The notes below the pieces were generated by a model. The model saw only the letters and a program-made list of their open reading frames with translations. It was not told where the DNA came from and searched no databases. A stretch of 64,000 nt of DNA, taken from Acanthaster planci (Eukaryota; Echinodermata; Asteroidea; Valvatida; Acanthasteridae). The stretch lies in assembly GCF_001949145.1 (NCBI RefSeq), contig NW_019091407.1:1159907-1223906 (forward strand), in the 5' to 3' direction. Every line of letters begins with the position of its first letter. Within the stretch, counting starts at the first letter, position 1. The position numbers and the translations under genes are program-made. Below are positions 54,601 to 63,130 of this stretch, piece after piece.

Positions 54601-57600
54601 TCCAGGAGGTATTGTTCAAACAGCTTGCCAGGTGCGTGGCTAGTCCCCACTTTCAGGTGAGTGCCCTTCAAGGAACGCTTGTGTCAGGTGGCCATTGATG
54701 TGCTCTCTTCAACTCTTTGACTTCTTAATGGTCCAGTGTTGCACTATACACCTGTATACGCTATACGACAGGAAATCCGTAGATACAGCTCCCTCTTCCG
54801 TAAACATCAACTTGTTCTGTGCGTCATCCCCTTCATATAATTTCAGTGTACTTCATTCTTGCCTTAACTCTCACCCAAGAGTGGCTGATTAATCTTGGTG
54901 AATTTTCCCTGAGGTATCGAAAAGATGACATTTAGACATTGTTTGTACATATCTTGCCCAAAATATCCTTGCTAGAGTCAGCATTTATACATGGTGTCAC
55001 ACTTGTTAATGACAAGTAATTATGGAATCTTTAAGTTTTATAAAAAGTTACAAATTTTGGGTGAAAATAAGACTATGCCAAGTAGAGTTAATCACGGGTT
55101 TCACACAAGTGTGCATGTAAATGTAGGTGAAACATCATACTGTATGTATACATGTAATTCCAATAATGATAAAACCACAAGAACAAGCTCAATTTTAATC
55201 ATTTTCAAAACTGAATTCAATATTTGTACATTTGGCCTACCAGTTAAGCTATTTTCCAAGTCTTTGTTCAAATTTTTCTGGATGTTTCAATGACTATGGT
55301 GTGGGTAAATTTGGCACTTGTTGAATAATTCAGTGGTGTCACTTTAGGTTTTTTAAAATTCCCTTTCATTACTCATTGAAAGAGCACACATGTACATGTG
55401 TTCAACAGGTTTTTTTCTTCAAAGGAGAAGTCGCCTCACGTATGATGAGAGTTATTCTTACAGCTGTTCAAAAGAAAAATGAAAAATCTGTCATAACATG
55501 TCATACCAGTACAGACTCACAAAGAAGTTGGTGTCATTACGCTTTTTGGTCCTTACCTTACAGGTAGCAGAGAGGGCGCTATACTTCTGGAATAATGAGT
55601 ATGTGCTGAGTCTGATTGAGGAGAACTCGAGTAGCATCATGCCCATCATGTTCCCTAGTCTTTATAGGATATCCAAGGATCATTGGAACCAGTAAGATCT
55701 TTCTTGTTGTTTTCTGACGCGTTCTAAACAGACTTCAAGGGCCCAAGCGATGAGTTTTCTAACACCCGCTTTTTTGTGTAACTTTGTACTCATCTGTGTA
55801 TTAAAACCTATTTGGCATCTCTTTGAGTTTAAAGTGCACTTTTTTTCAAACGTTAAATTTTTTGTGCCTTTCCAGGAACCTAAGGGCCCTGTTGTTTTGA
55901 TACCGGTCAGGGAACACAGTATTCATGTTATGCATTCTCTGTTCAAATTATGCAACCAAAAGTTTGCTCATTTAAAACATTTCTGAGGAGGGGTTACTCG
56001 CTGGTTTATTAACGTGCACTTTATACACCTAGACAACAGTAACTCGCAAAATGAAGGAAATTTTAGGCCACCACAATTTGAAGGAATCACAGCATTCATT
56101 TATGCACAAATTAAAGTACATTGATGTTGTCTTTCTGGGATGATACCACAGTTTTGCCATGACTGTGTACTTGGGGTGTTTGTATAAAAACCAATAAAGG
56201 TACCAAAGAGCAAAACAAAATTGAAAAAAAAAGAAGATTAATTGAGATGTATGCCTGTGCATTTTCAAGGCTTGTATTTTTAAAAAGATTGCATCGCATA
56301 GACCGTTGAAGGAAATCCAGTTGCCAAATGCAGGAACAATTTGCACCACAGTGTGCCACCAAGTGGGTCATCTTATATGTAAACGCCATTTTTTAACCTC
56401 AAGGTCAACGTCATGCTGACGTGAGCCTGTATTGAAGCGTCTTTTCTCTATCGTCTGTGCCCAGAAACATTAAAATTCATTTGCAAGCCTTGTAAAGAAA
56501 CTCCCCTTTTGTCAAGGGGGGAAACCCTGCAACCTGCATTAAGAATTACCTGTATTAAGAATTTATCATTTGCCAAGTCCCTCTGCAGAATTGCCACTTG
56601 CTGCAAGGGTCTCAACTGTTTTTGCACATGATGGGAAAAATAATGTACATAATGCTCTTCATGGCAATGTCTAGTTGGCAGTGCCTTCGACTGATAATGG
56701 CTTACCGGTACGCTGGAATCCTCATGTGGACTCGAAAAGCAGTATTTGACCGACCCAGATTCCCAAATCGAGATTCAATTTATAAGGGGGGTGATTTGCC
56801 TGATTTTACACAGTTCATGTGAAGTAGCCAAAGTAAGTTTTGAAATGGAAACCCTCAAACATGACTTTGTGTGCTTTTGTCTTTCAGGACTATAGTAGCT
56901 CTGGTGTACAATGTACTCAAGACCTTTATGGAAATGAACAGCAAGCTGTTTGATGAACTAACATCTGGTTACAAGGCAGAGAGGCAAAAGTAAGACCAGT
57001 TATTGAGTGGTGCATCCAAAAGGGCAGGGTCTGACAACACCTGTAGTGCAACCAGTGATCAGTTAATCGTAATTCAACAGTACAGTCACACTTGAACAGC
57101 CTTGTCGGACTATTTCGCAAAACTCATCAACACTCACATTTTGCAGTCGGCAGCAACTATCACGGCATTCATGGTCAATTACATCTTACACAAGTATTGT
57201 CATGTGAATGTGGTTTGGTCTTCACTGATAAATGAAATTGGCTTTCGATAACCAGCTGTGTGACGTACCCCAACACCATCATTTGGCCGATGTAGATTGA
57301 ACTAAAGTTAAAAGTAAAGTCTATCACTTGTCATTTGTACATTATGTTCCTTTGAGGCTACAAAATGACTTAACATCTACAGGAAGGTGCGTATTTAAAC
57401 AAGCTGATGAAGTTTCAGCTTAAGGAATACTGACTATCCTGAGAAAAACAGTATTCTGTGATTTTGATTTCAGATCAACAGTTGCTGAGTCATATTATGA
57501 ATTGCACCTGAATTCAGCATGTGGGACACATTCTCAAGTTCATTTTAATGTAGCTATGCGATGTCATGCACTGAACTGACGAATTATAGCAACCGTGCAG

Positions 57601-58260
57601 GTGTACATGTATGTGTCACGTCAATGCGTGCGCACACTTCTAACAGCAATTCTCAAAAAATGTGGTTTTTTTACGCATCGTTGGAGATGGCCTTCTTTGT
57701 TTTCTTCAAAATGACAGCTTGCCAGAAAGAAGAATTCCCCATACCCATCTCTAAACTAAGTATGCTTTTCAACAATGATGTCATCAGTTGCTTGTATTAT
57801 TTGGGTAATTGCAAATGATGGACTGTACTTTAACTGTTGTCATTTCTTGAACCTGCCTGAAGGTGGTTGTGGATTTTCATATTGGATTCAAGTAACATCC
57901 TCCGGTATTCCACCTGTCCATTTGATTGGACAGTGACTTGTATGTAGAGCTTAGGTCTAGACACATAAGCACTCACAGATAGAAGATGTAAACATAACCG
58001 TGGAAGCTCAAACACATAGCATTATTTTTACATTTGTATAGATGCTAAATTGTGGCCACGGTCAGTGAGTGATACAGTACGTTGGCAGTGAGGGACCATT
58101 TCACGATAGTGGTTGACATTGTCGTAGAACTCTGTGCTCAAGGTGTTTTTCTTATTCTCTTAGGGAGAAAAAGAAGGAGAAGGAAAGAGACGAGTTATGG
58201 AAGCGGCTGAGCAAGCTAGAGATGAACAATGCTGCCAACAAGACCAGCAATGCCAAGTAA
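6497..58260 (+). CDS. PPP2R5E: PP2A B56-epsilon regulatory subunit (whole gene, 13 coding exons)
   Basis: The gene encodes a B56/B' subunit that binds the PP2A A-C core and directs the phosphatase to substrates carrying LxxIxE motifs. Joining exons 6497-6638, 31863-32059, 37462-37563, 38693-38785, 45321-45451, 46951-47010, 49163-49271, 51527-51580, 52527-52577, 54537-54656, 55564-55691, 56888-56989 and 58164-58260 gives 1386 nt: 461 codons plus TAA. Every junction is GT-AG and phase-consistent. The protein has a basic N-terminus (residues 10-33), a HEAT-like helical body (about 57-430) with an acidic loop (about 124-136), and a basic C-terminal tail (427-461). The known LxxIxE pocket residues of B56-gamma (H187, R188, Y190, R197, I227, I231, H243) correspond to H199, R200, Y202, R209, I239, I243 and H255 here, all conserved. 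Epsilon identity is inferred from segments such as [28 protein letters not shown] and EKKKEKER, which fit epsilon better than alpha, beta, gamma or delta as I know them. The C-terminus is the only uncertain end. Confidence 0.96.
6801..7313. mobile_element. Non-autonomous inverted-repeat element with CCCAACTA repeats
   Basis: The ends are an imperfect 18-bp inverted repeat: GTTATGCCCCAACTACAG at 6801 matches the reverse complement of the right end (GTTACGCCCTAACCATAG) at 14 of 18 positions, and all differences are transitions. The flanks carry a near-perfect 6-bp duplication, GACTAT (6795-6800) and GACTAC (7314-7319). Inside, CCCAACTA-type motifs recur in both orientations. There is no coding capacity. 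The element sits only 163 bp after the exon 1 donor. Confidence 0.65.
7409..7780. mobile_element. Second, more degraded copy of the CCCAACTA element
   Basis: The left end GTTACTCCCTAACTATAT and the right end (reverse complement GTTTAGCCCCAACTATG) resemble the termini of the element at 6801-7313, and the interior shares CCCAACTA/TAGTTGGG motifs. A target duplication is not evident. It is probably a diverged relative inserted about 100 bp downstream. Confidence 0.45.
10201..10545. repeat. GTAC-dyad cluster
   Basis: This is one of the densest clusters, with consecutive GTACATGTAC, GTACCGGTAC and TGTACA blocks over more than 300 bp. All apparent open frames through it, on both strands, are tyrosine/cysteine/threonine/histidine/valine-rich artefacts of the repeat. 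Confidence 0.85.
12065..12122. repeat. T-rich simple sequence
   Basis: Irregular TTTTATTTA-type low-complexity tract of about 55 bp within intron 1. Confidence 0.8.
13665..13960. repeat. GTAC-dyad cluster
   Basis: Dense run of GTACATGTAC, GTACCGGTAC and CATGTACATG palindromes with single-base variants. It is a non-coding intron 1 repeat. Confidence 0.85.
19134..19319. mobile_element. hAT-like MITE, 186 bp
   Basis: Perfect 12-bp terminal inverted repeats, CAGGGGTGTGAG at 19134 and CTCACACCCCTG ending at 19319, start with the CAGGG typical of hAT elements. GCTTG occurs next to both ends (left flank GGCTTG, right flank AGCTTG), a short imperfect target duplication. The interior repeats TTTCAGCTTTTT several times and has no coding capacity. 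It is probably a non-autonomous hAT derivative. Confidence 0.75.
23540..24390. promoter_or_regulatory. Palindrome-poor complex island, candidate regulatory element
   Basis: The GTAC dyads stop abruptly here, and the sequence becomes more balanced in GC and complex. It includes CCACTAATCAATAGG, TGACGTCAA (23911-23919) and a NotI-type GCGGCCGC (24146-24153). Open frames on the minus strand (for example 23744-24115) show no recognisable domain. The pattern fits an intronic enhancer or a non-coding exon. This is inference only. Confidence 0.3.
24400..24930. repeat. GTAC-dyad cluster
   Basis: A half-kilobase of almost continuous GTACATGTAC/ACCGGT palindromes with CTGG and CCAG variants. It directly borders the complex island on its left. 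Confidence 0.85.
26840..27690. promoter_or_regulatory. Second palindrome-poor island, candidate regulatory element
   Basis: Apart from one short dyad run near 27435, this stretch lacks the local palindromes. It has several homeodomain/GATA-like strings (TTCATAATTGG, TTGATCAGTTGATG, CTGATAATAATAC, CTAATCAAATTA, AGATAATTC). It has no convincing coding frame. This is only a candidate enhancer. Confidence 0.3.
31863..32059 (+). CDS. PPP2R5E: PPP2R5E coding exon 2 (residues 48-113)
   Basis: The exon encodes [20 protein letters not shown], then [20 protein letters not shown] and [20 protein letters not shown]. This is the first helical repeat of the B56 body, with the family hallmark [22 protein letters not shown]. 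It starts after the acceptor TTCGACAG and ends with ATG|GTAAGG at 32059, in phase 0. Confidence 0.96.
32060..37461 (+). other. Intron 2 (about 5.4 kb)
   Basis: The intron is non-coding. It holds a tRNA-like SINE head on the minus strand (32586-32655) and GTAC-dyad clusters at about 33280-33345, 34690-34860, 35265-35450 and 36735-36830. No additional exon with B56 similarity is visible. Confidence 0.8.
32586..32655 (-). mobile_element. tRNA-derived SINE head
   Basis: Read on the minus strand, it has a box A-like CAGGTTGGTATAGTGGC and a box B-like GGGTTCAAACCCC with about 30 nt between, as in tRNA-derived pol III promoters. The cloverleaf is incomplete and the sequence lies inside intron 2, so a retroposon remnant is more likely than a tRNA gene. 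Confidence 0.6.
37462..37563 (+). CDS. PPP2R5E: PPP2R5E coding exon 3 (residues 114-147)
   Basis: The exon encodes [20 protein letters not shown] followed by [14 protein letters not shown]. It carries the acidic loop ([19 protein letters not shown]). The equivalent loop in human PPP2R5D is known for neurodevelopmental E-to-K variants. The acceptor is TTCTTGCAG and the donor CAG|GTACGT. The exon is phase 0 at both ends. Confidence 0.97.
38693..38785 (+). CDS. PPP2R5E: PPP2R5E coding exon 4 (residues 148-178)
   Basis: The exon encodes [20 protein letters not shown] and [11 protein letters not shown], a strongly conserved B56 helix pair. The acceptor is CCGATACAG and the donor CAG|GTAAGC. The exon is phase 0 at both ends and follows a 1.1-kb intron. 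Confidence 0.97.
42191..42290 (-). mobile_element. tRNA-derived SINE head
   Basis: On the minus strand, GATAGCTCATTAGGTGAAG (box A-like) is followed by GAAGGTTCCAATCCC (box B-like), with an oversized middle. The A-rich run on the + strand at 42181-42189 becomes a T-run on the element strand. It is a likely SINE fragment in intron 4. Confidence 0.55.
42541..43770. mobile_element. Non-autonomous element with hAT-like ends, about 1.2 kb
   Basis: AGGGCTCGCAGAATT at 42541 is inverted at the right end (AAATTTTGCGAGCCCT, 43755-43770). Subterminal TGTCGGGCAAC motifs occur near both ends (42589 and 43679) in the same orientation. The base before the left end is C, giving the CAGGG start of hAT elements. 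The right end does not complete it, and no clear target duplication is visible. Open frames inside show no transposase motifs. Confidence 0.6.
45321..45451 (+). CDS. PPP2R5E: PPP2R5E coding exon 5 (residues 179-221, split 222)
   Basis: The exon encodes [40 protein letters not shown] and IFL. It contains four residues of the LxxIxE-binding pocket: H199, R200, Y202 and R209 in [11 protein letters not shown]. The acceptor follows a long C/T tract (CACCTCACAG). The donor is CAG|GTGAGT, leaving AG to complete Arg222 with the next exon. Confidence 0.97.
45452..46950 (+). other. Intron 5
   Basis: About 1.5 kb, non-coding. A CAGGGCTTGAATTAATTCAG string at 45890 resembles a hAT terminus, but I found no partner end. 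GTAC dyads are few. Confidence 0.7.
46951..47010 (+). CDS. PPP2R5E: PPP2R5E coding exon 6 (residues 222-241, split 242)
   Basis: This 60-nt exon encodes (R)[19 protein letters not shown] and includes pocket residue I239. The acceptor has a strong T tract ending CCCCTGCAG, and the donor is CAG|GTAAGC. The split codon at the 3' end joins exon 7 to give Ser242. Confidence 0.96.
47011..49162 (+). other. Intron 6
   Basis: About 2.2 kb. It contains a YY1-like AAAATGGCTGCCGAT (47312-47326) heading a 43-codon open frame, complex GC-balanced sequence (47600-47960), a short TG repeat (47802-47825) and the foldback element at 48297-48664. Confidence 0.7.
48297..48664. mobile_element. Foldback element with roughly 125-bp inverted arms
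   Basis: The left arm (48309-48431) runs from GCGAGTTAA to GGGGCAAGCTTTTGC. The right arm (48531-48653) is its inverted copy, beginning GCAAAAGCTTGCCCCGAATC. Shared blocks include CTGGTGCACTGAGTT, TTGAATTC, TGTTGCTATACC and GATTCGGGGCAAGC. Similarity continues a few bases outward (ATAAGC). The loop is 99 bp. It is non-coding. The transcript here could form a long imperfect hairpin. Confidence 0.85.
49163..49271 (+). CDS. PPP2R5E: PPP2R5E coding exon 7 (residues 242-278)
   Basis: The exon encodes (S)[17 protein letters not shown], then [20 protein letters not shown]243 and H255 complete the LxxIxE pocket. The acceptor is CTCCACTCGCAG and the donor CAG|GTGAGA, phase 0 at the 3' end. A foldback element lies about 500 bp upstream in intron 6. 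Confidence 0.97.
49272..51526 (+). other. Intron 7
   Basis: About 2.3 kb of non-coding AT-rich DNA with almost no GTAC dyads. No repeats or domains were recognised. Confidence 0.7.
51527..51580 (+). CDS. PPP2R5E: PPP2R5E coding exon 8 (residues 279-296)
   Basis: This 54-nt exon encodes [18 protein letters not shown], a conserved B56 segment. The acceptor is CTTCCGCAG and the donor CAA|GTAAGT. Both ends are phase 0, so skipping it would remove 18 residues in frame. Confidence 0.96.
52527..52577 (+). CDS. PPP2R5E: PPP2R5E coding exon 9 (residues 297-313)
   Basis: This 51-nt exon encodes [17 protein letters not shown]. The TCSQKE ending is typical of epsilon. The acceptor is TTGTGCAG and the donor GAA|GTAAGA, phase 0 at both ends. 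Confidence 0.95.
53399..53627 (+). mobile_element. Tc1/mariner-type MITE, copy A
   Basis: A 229-bp element flanked by TA dinucleotides (53397-53398 and 53628-53629), as expected for Tc1/mariner insertion. The left terminus CTCAAAAAAAGTTAAGGA is inverted at the right (TCCTTAACTTTTTTTGAG). The interior includes GTGGGGTCTA, TAGATGGAGTTCTCATT and AAATGCACATTTTCAGCAG. There is no transposase. Confidence 0.85.
53831..54064 (-). mobile_element. Tc1/mariner-type MITE, copy B (inverted)
   Basis: This is the same family as copy A in the opposite orientation: the interior reads CTGCTGAAAATGTGCATTTGA, AATGAGAACACCATC and TAGACCCCACTCA, the reverse complements of copy A blocks. The right terminus is TCTTTAACTTTTTTGTGAG before TA. 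The left terminus is altered by a C-run (ATCCCCCCCCC). It lies about 205 bp from copy A. Confidence 0.8.
54537..54656 (+). CDS. PPP2R5E: PPP2R5E coding exon 10 (residues 314-353)
   Basis: The exon encodes [20 protein letters not shown], then [20 protein letters not shown], nearly the human epsilon sequence. The acceptor is CTCGATCCAG and the donor CAG|GTGAGT. The exon is phase 0 at both ends. Confidence 0.97.
55564..55691 (+). CDS. PPP2R5E: PPP2R5E coding exon 11 (residues 354-395, split 396)
   Basis: The exon encodes [20 protein letters not shown], then [20 protein letters not shown] and WN. The acceptor is CCTTACAG and the donor CA|GTAAGA at 55692. The carried CA joins G of exon 12 to give Gln396, where human epsilon has Pro. 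Confidence 0.96.
56888..56989 (+). CDS. PPP2R5E: PPP2R5E coding exon 12 (residues 396-429, split 430)
   Basis: The exon encodes [20 protein letters not shown] then [13 protein letters not shown]. It is the last helix pair of the B56 body and closely matches the epsilon isoform. The acceptor is GTCTTTCAG and the donor AA|GTAAGA at 56990. The split AA+G gives Lys430. Confidence 0.96.
58164..58260 (+). CDS. PPP2R5E: PPP2R5E coding exon 13 (C-terminus, TAA stop)
   Basis: The exon encodes [20 protein letters not shown] then [11 protein letters not shown] and stop. The basic [11 protein letters not shown] tail matches human epsilon, and the last dozen residues diverge. The acceptor is TTATTCTCTTAG. 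The stop codon overlaps a strong donor-like sequence (CCAA|GTAAGG, GT at 58257-58258), so an isoform that splices past this stop to a downstream exon is possible. The simplest model ends here. Confidence 0.88.
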
Positions 58261-61200
58261 GGCTGTGCACCCTTCCACTGTCAAGCCAGCCCGGCCCCTC
58301 AGCAAGACTAGGCTCAGCTCGACTTAGCTCAGCTCAGGCAAATCACATCATAGTTAAGCAGTTGACTGCCAAAGTGTTTTCGTGTGTGTGATGCTTGCAT
58401 CTTATGGGATTTTTAAAAAGAGAGAAACATTCTGTATCCCTGAGCAAATTTCTGATAAGAAGTACCTCCTTTGTTTAACAGATCAGAGATAAACTCTGCG
58501 TTGCTTTTGTGAAAAAAAAATTATACCCAGCAATTGCCCCTAGATTACCTTTAAGTTCCTAGGGTTGTGCAGAATTGCCATGCGGTCAACATGGCGTTGA
58601 ATCCAGGTCACTTTGGGGTTGCCTTGAGGAAACGTTGTGGTTGCCACTGCTATGCTTTAGTTTCTCCCTGCGTGTGTGTATTCATGAGTGCAGGTGTAGT
58701 ATAGAGCTTATTTCCTAAGGAGAACTAGAGTTGACACACAATTTCCCTCTTTTTGTCATATTTCTTGAAGTCATTTTACAGACGTCATTGTGTGACTGAA
58801 ATAAACAAGGCAACTTTGTATCCCCCTGCCCATCCCCTCTCCCTGGGACATGTTTGACGTGTTTTGGGAGATGAGACAGATTACATGTAAGTGATGCAAG
58901 CAGGAACACTGAACACAGTCGCAGAATGATGTTTAATTTGTGAACGAGGCAATAGAATAGTCAGATGTTTGTATGTGCGATTGGTGAAAAAATGGTATGC
59001 TAAAAAGTGTGTGAGTAAAATGAGCGAGTGTTTGGGTGAGCGTATGAGTGTGGAGTATATCACTCAGTTTGTTTTGGATCCTATGTACTTACGCTGTACA
59101 AAGTAATCAAAATACCTAACCAGAGGACTTGGTTTAAACACATTAGACCGACAAGCACTTTCATCATAAAACATGAAAACACTTCTCCTGATTGGAGGCA
59201 TTAGTAAAAATTTAAAAGTATGTCACACCTTGAAATGGTGAGGTGTGGATATAACCTGGTTGTGAGAAGGAAGGGTGGACATGTACCTGTATATTGTCTT
59301 CATTGTTCTTTTAAACAGTTCTTTTTATGCTTGTAGAAGTTGAGGTATTCAGTAAACGGTTAGAATATACACATTTTTCCCCAAAATGTTTGAAAATTGA
59401 AAGTCCTTCAAATTTTCAGCAGATGGTGCAGCGGTTGAGACAAGGGTACTGGGGTTTTTCCTTGTAATATACATGTGTGTACTTTGTACATGGCAAAGAA
59501 GATCATGTTGCAGATCCTTACACCTGCACTGCCGGGTTGTGCAGGCACCACACCACAGATACACAGCCTGATTTTTTTCAAGAGGTTTGGAAGAAAAGCA
59601 AATTATTTCTGGAATATGCATGGTCAGAAAGTGGAAAACTTAACATCGTGTCTTATTCAGGACAGTGTGTACTTTTTCTTTGATTGTGTCGCCAAGGCAT
59701 ATTTGCACTTATATAGTCGATCACTTGCTCCGTAAGATCAGTGTTGTCAATGGTTTGATTGAGAAAGGAAAGAGGAAACCTGCAGTGTATTCACAGCAGC
59801 CAGGGCTGTGAATTGTGCCTCACAAATCCCTACCAGAGCTTTGTTGGCAACTGTTCAAGCCGTAATCTATTCATTGTACACGTACACAAGAGTCTCCCCT
59901 CTCCTAAAAGTTTGATTTTGGTTTCAAGTTGGTGAATTTGTGAACTGACTTGAAATTCTATTCAGATCAACATTATGCACTGGATGATTCGATTCATGTT
60001 GTAAATTGTATATGATGTCTGGGGGCAATACTTATGAGAAAGTTGTGTACATGTTTATGTAATATTTAACAGCAGATGTTAAAAATGAAAACTTTAAAAC
60101 GAAAAAGAAAGAAAATAACTTTGGTGTTTTGTAATATTGTATTGTTGTGAGGATACCAAATTTGAATGTTGCCAATACTTTAGGGTTCATCAGATTGGTC
60201 CGCAGTCGGCCACTTTTTTATACACTCGGTTGCTTTCTAACAAACCCTGAGCAATTTGTGTGTGTGTTCTGTAGGGTTGTTTGTGTGAGAGAGTGTGTAC
60301 TCGAGTCTGATCCCTTACCATTATTTGACAGGTTCCCAACACCCTTGAAGCATAGCAAGATACTGAGAATGTGCTTCATTGACAGCTTACATTTTTTCAT
60401 ACCCTACCATACTGTCGGTGGCACTCGTGATAGTACACTTGTTGGTCATAGTCTTCAACAGAGTACCTCTTGCCTGCTAGTGAAAGACACAACTTCGGAT
60501 TTCCTCCGCTTGTTACTAATTGTAAAAAAAATCGAATTAAAAAAAAGTAGCTTTTTTGATGTCCACTTGACCCTTGACACGTGTTCTTTTGTATCACCTC
60601 TTTCCCATTATTCGGGTGATTTCTAAAGATTGTGTGTGACCAATGTTTTAATTTCCATTTTTACATGGTTGCAATTGCATTGTAGTAATGAGAAATTAGT
60701 GGGCTGACCACCCAGCACTTTTCACGATCATGCCCTTTCCTATCTGAGAAAGTCTTTGGAATTTTGCTCCGTTATTGCCAGAGCCCCAAAACGGGAAGTG
60801 CGTTTTCCCTCGTTAGTGCATATGAAAGAAAACGGTGCAAATTCATCTACATTTGTTGGAAGTGTGGTGTTTGCAACGTGTGTCTGCTGTATGTGACAAG
60901 GTAGAAATCCATTCAAGAAATGGGGGGACAAGACCGGACAAATGCTTCAGCTGATATAAATGGAAGCATCCGGTACTGATGCCCTGTCCTGAAATCTGGA
61001 TGTGACAAGTGGCTAGCTTTGTTCGGGGCTAGACAATCCGCAACTGCTTCACTTTATTCATGGTGGGTGGTCTTCAGTTAGACTGATCAATATCAACGAC
61101 TCACTTGATATTTGTACCAGATGAACTGATGCAGGTAGAGCTGTCCGTAAATGGATTTACTTGTAAATAAATTACATTAAATGCTGAGTATATAGCAGTA

Positions 61201-62380
61201 TGGAACTCCACTTCAAATAATAGTTTTATTGAGATGACAGAGACGAATAGTAGAACTACTTAGGCTTACTAAATACATGTTTTATACAAAAACTATCAAA
61301 GAGAATGGAGTCAAACTTGGTGGAGTTGAAGTTTTAACAAATACATTGCACATCTGTGATCATTATTTTGATTTGCTTTCTTTGTTATGATAAAAAAAAT
61401 TGGCCTCAGTAGAATGGTTTTCATCAATGAAATCTGTAAATGTGTAAATGTCTGTGCATTACATAAAAAAAAGAGGAAAAAAATTAACAAAAAGCTGAAA
61501 TGGTTGCACATATTCTTAGTTGAAAAAAGAAGAGGGAAGTCGATTAGATTTCATCCGTTTTTTTTTATCATTGCATTGTATCATTGTTTCATTGTCTACT
61601 GGATGTTGGGCTGGCTCCTTTGAGTAAAACACATGTAAAATTGATAAATGATTGATATATTAAACGAACTGATAAATTATGTAAGTTAAGTGTGTTAGAG
61701 ATTTGAGTTGTCACTATGTAAAGGAAGTAGCCTGCAGCTGGCCAATCACGTTGCTTCACTCGTCCATCGTAACCAATCACAGCATAGTGAAGATGCACCT
61801 TAAACCCATACAGGCAGGGCAGTCTTTTTTCTCCAACTTGACGGAAACGTCATGCTGTGGTTTCTCATTTTAAATGTTTTATAGTACATACTTGTATTCG
61901 ATTTTGTGAAATTGACACAAGTTCCAACAGTAACCCTTCTGGGGAATACACTGCTGTTATCAGGAAGTGTTTTGTGGGATTCCTCCCTTCTGTATGGATT
62001 TAAGACGGCAGAGATATAAGCATCCCGTTAGATGAGCTTGCTGTGTAAGTGTCAGATAAACCTCTTCTACCTGTAGTCTCATGGTCCACTGCATGCTTCT
62101 TTTTTTTTTTTCTTTTTTAATTTGGAGAGGATCGATATTCTGTTCTGTACATTATACCTCTTGTTATAAGACAGAATTACGAATAATAAATGATGTATTG
62201 GAGATCTGACTCTCCAATCCCACAAGTTCAGGAATTCTGAAAAACAAAAGTATCAACTTTTTGTTGGTGTGTTGTACTTGTCAGTTGCGCTGTTGTTTGT
62301 AATTGTCTATTTTGAGCATATTTGTGTCAAATTTGAGTTAAACCTAAATAGGGAAACCGAGTTGGAAAAAGAAAGTCATT

Positions 62381-62455
62381 AGAGCAGGATTTGAACGTAT
62401 GACCCCCCAGAACACCGTTGAAGTGGTCTACCAGCTGAGCTTTCAAGCCCCGTGC
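62381..62455 (-). mobile_element. tRNA-derived SINE head
   Basis: On the minus strand, GCTTGAAAGCTCAGCTGGTA (box A-like, AGCTCAGCTGGTAGA) is followed by ACGTTCAAATCCTGC (box B-like) at a tRNA-like distance. Stem pairing is poor, so this is a SINE remnant. It is near the presumed distal end of the PPP2R5E transcript. Confidence 0.6.
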
Positions 62456-62869
62456 AGGCGGTTTCCCCCATCTGTCAATATCTTAGTTCAGGGATGCTAC
62501 TCAGAAGTTATACACTCATATGGCGTGAAGCCTAGGGCTCACACCCAAAGTCTGTAGCATGTGCAACATCAGCACTGTTGCAAACCATTAATCAGTACAC
62601 GCTGATCACTCACAGTGAACCCAAAAAAAGGGTAAAAAAGCATGTGAAGAACAAAGAAGTTGCAGTTGAGATGCAGTAAAATCGCTTTTCCTCGGAAAGA
62701 AGTGTCACCAAGAGAGCTGTACTTTTGATTTAATGAATTATTGGCTTTTATTTCAAATACATATGAAATAAGTGGGAAATAGAAAAGTCAATGACACCTC
62801 AACATTTATGTCAATTTTTTTAATGGCTTGTCTTCTAAGTTTGTACATGAATGTGTCTGAAAGGTTGAA

Positions 62870-62875
62870 AATAAA
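62870..62875 (+). promoter_or_regulatory. Candidate poly(A) signal (AATAAA)
   Basis: AATAAA is followed within about 20 nt by a plausible CA cleavage site (ATTGTCATAT). A GT-rich stretch (ATGTGTCTGAAAGGTTG) lies just upstream. It is the best-looking distal 3' end for the PPP2R5E transcript. Alternatives with the same hexamer lie at 61166 and 62185. Confidence 0.4.
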
Positions 62876-63130
62876 AACTTATTGTCATATATACTTATCG
62901 GAATCTACAGAGCCTTAATGGACTCGTGAAGAAGCCAAAATATCCTGGAAAATTTCTCATTTGTTCTGATGGTTTTCTTTAACTTGGTTAGAACAGCTCG
63001 TTGGTAAACTTAGAATCAGATTTTACAGAACGCATTCTACCAAGTGCGATGACCAGTTTTTTTTTACATTGTAAATGGTGTGTACGAAGATTTGTTTTCA
63101 TTTTCTGCTGAGGCAAGGTAGTAGTCCCAC

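Larger units (their letters stand above)
58261..62890 (+). other. PPP2R5E: Probable 3' UTR and 3' flank of PPP2R5E
   Basis: No further B56-like exon is seen after the stop. The open frames in this stretch (for example 60147-60626) have no recognisable domains and unlikely composition. Several AATAAA signals are present (61166-61171, 62185-62190, 62870-62875), so long and short 3' UTR forms are plausible. Palindromic GTAC dyads are rare here. A SINE head lies near the end (62381-62455). How much of this is transcribed cannot be told from sequence. Confidence 0.5.

Noticed and set aside
60147-60626. 159-codon open frame downstream of the stop of PPP2R5E
   Set aside because: No recognisable domain, the composition is like the surrounding non-coding sequence, and it lies in the probable 3' UTR.
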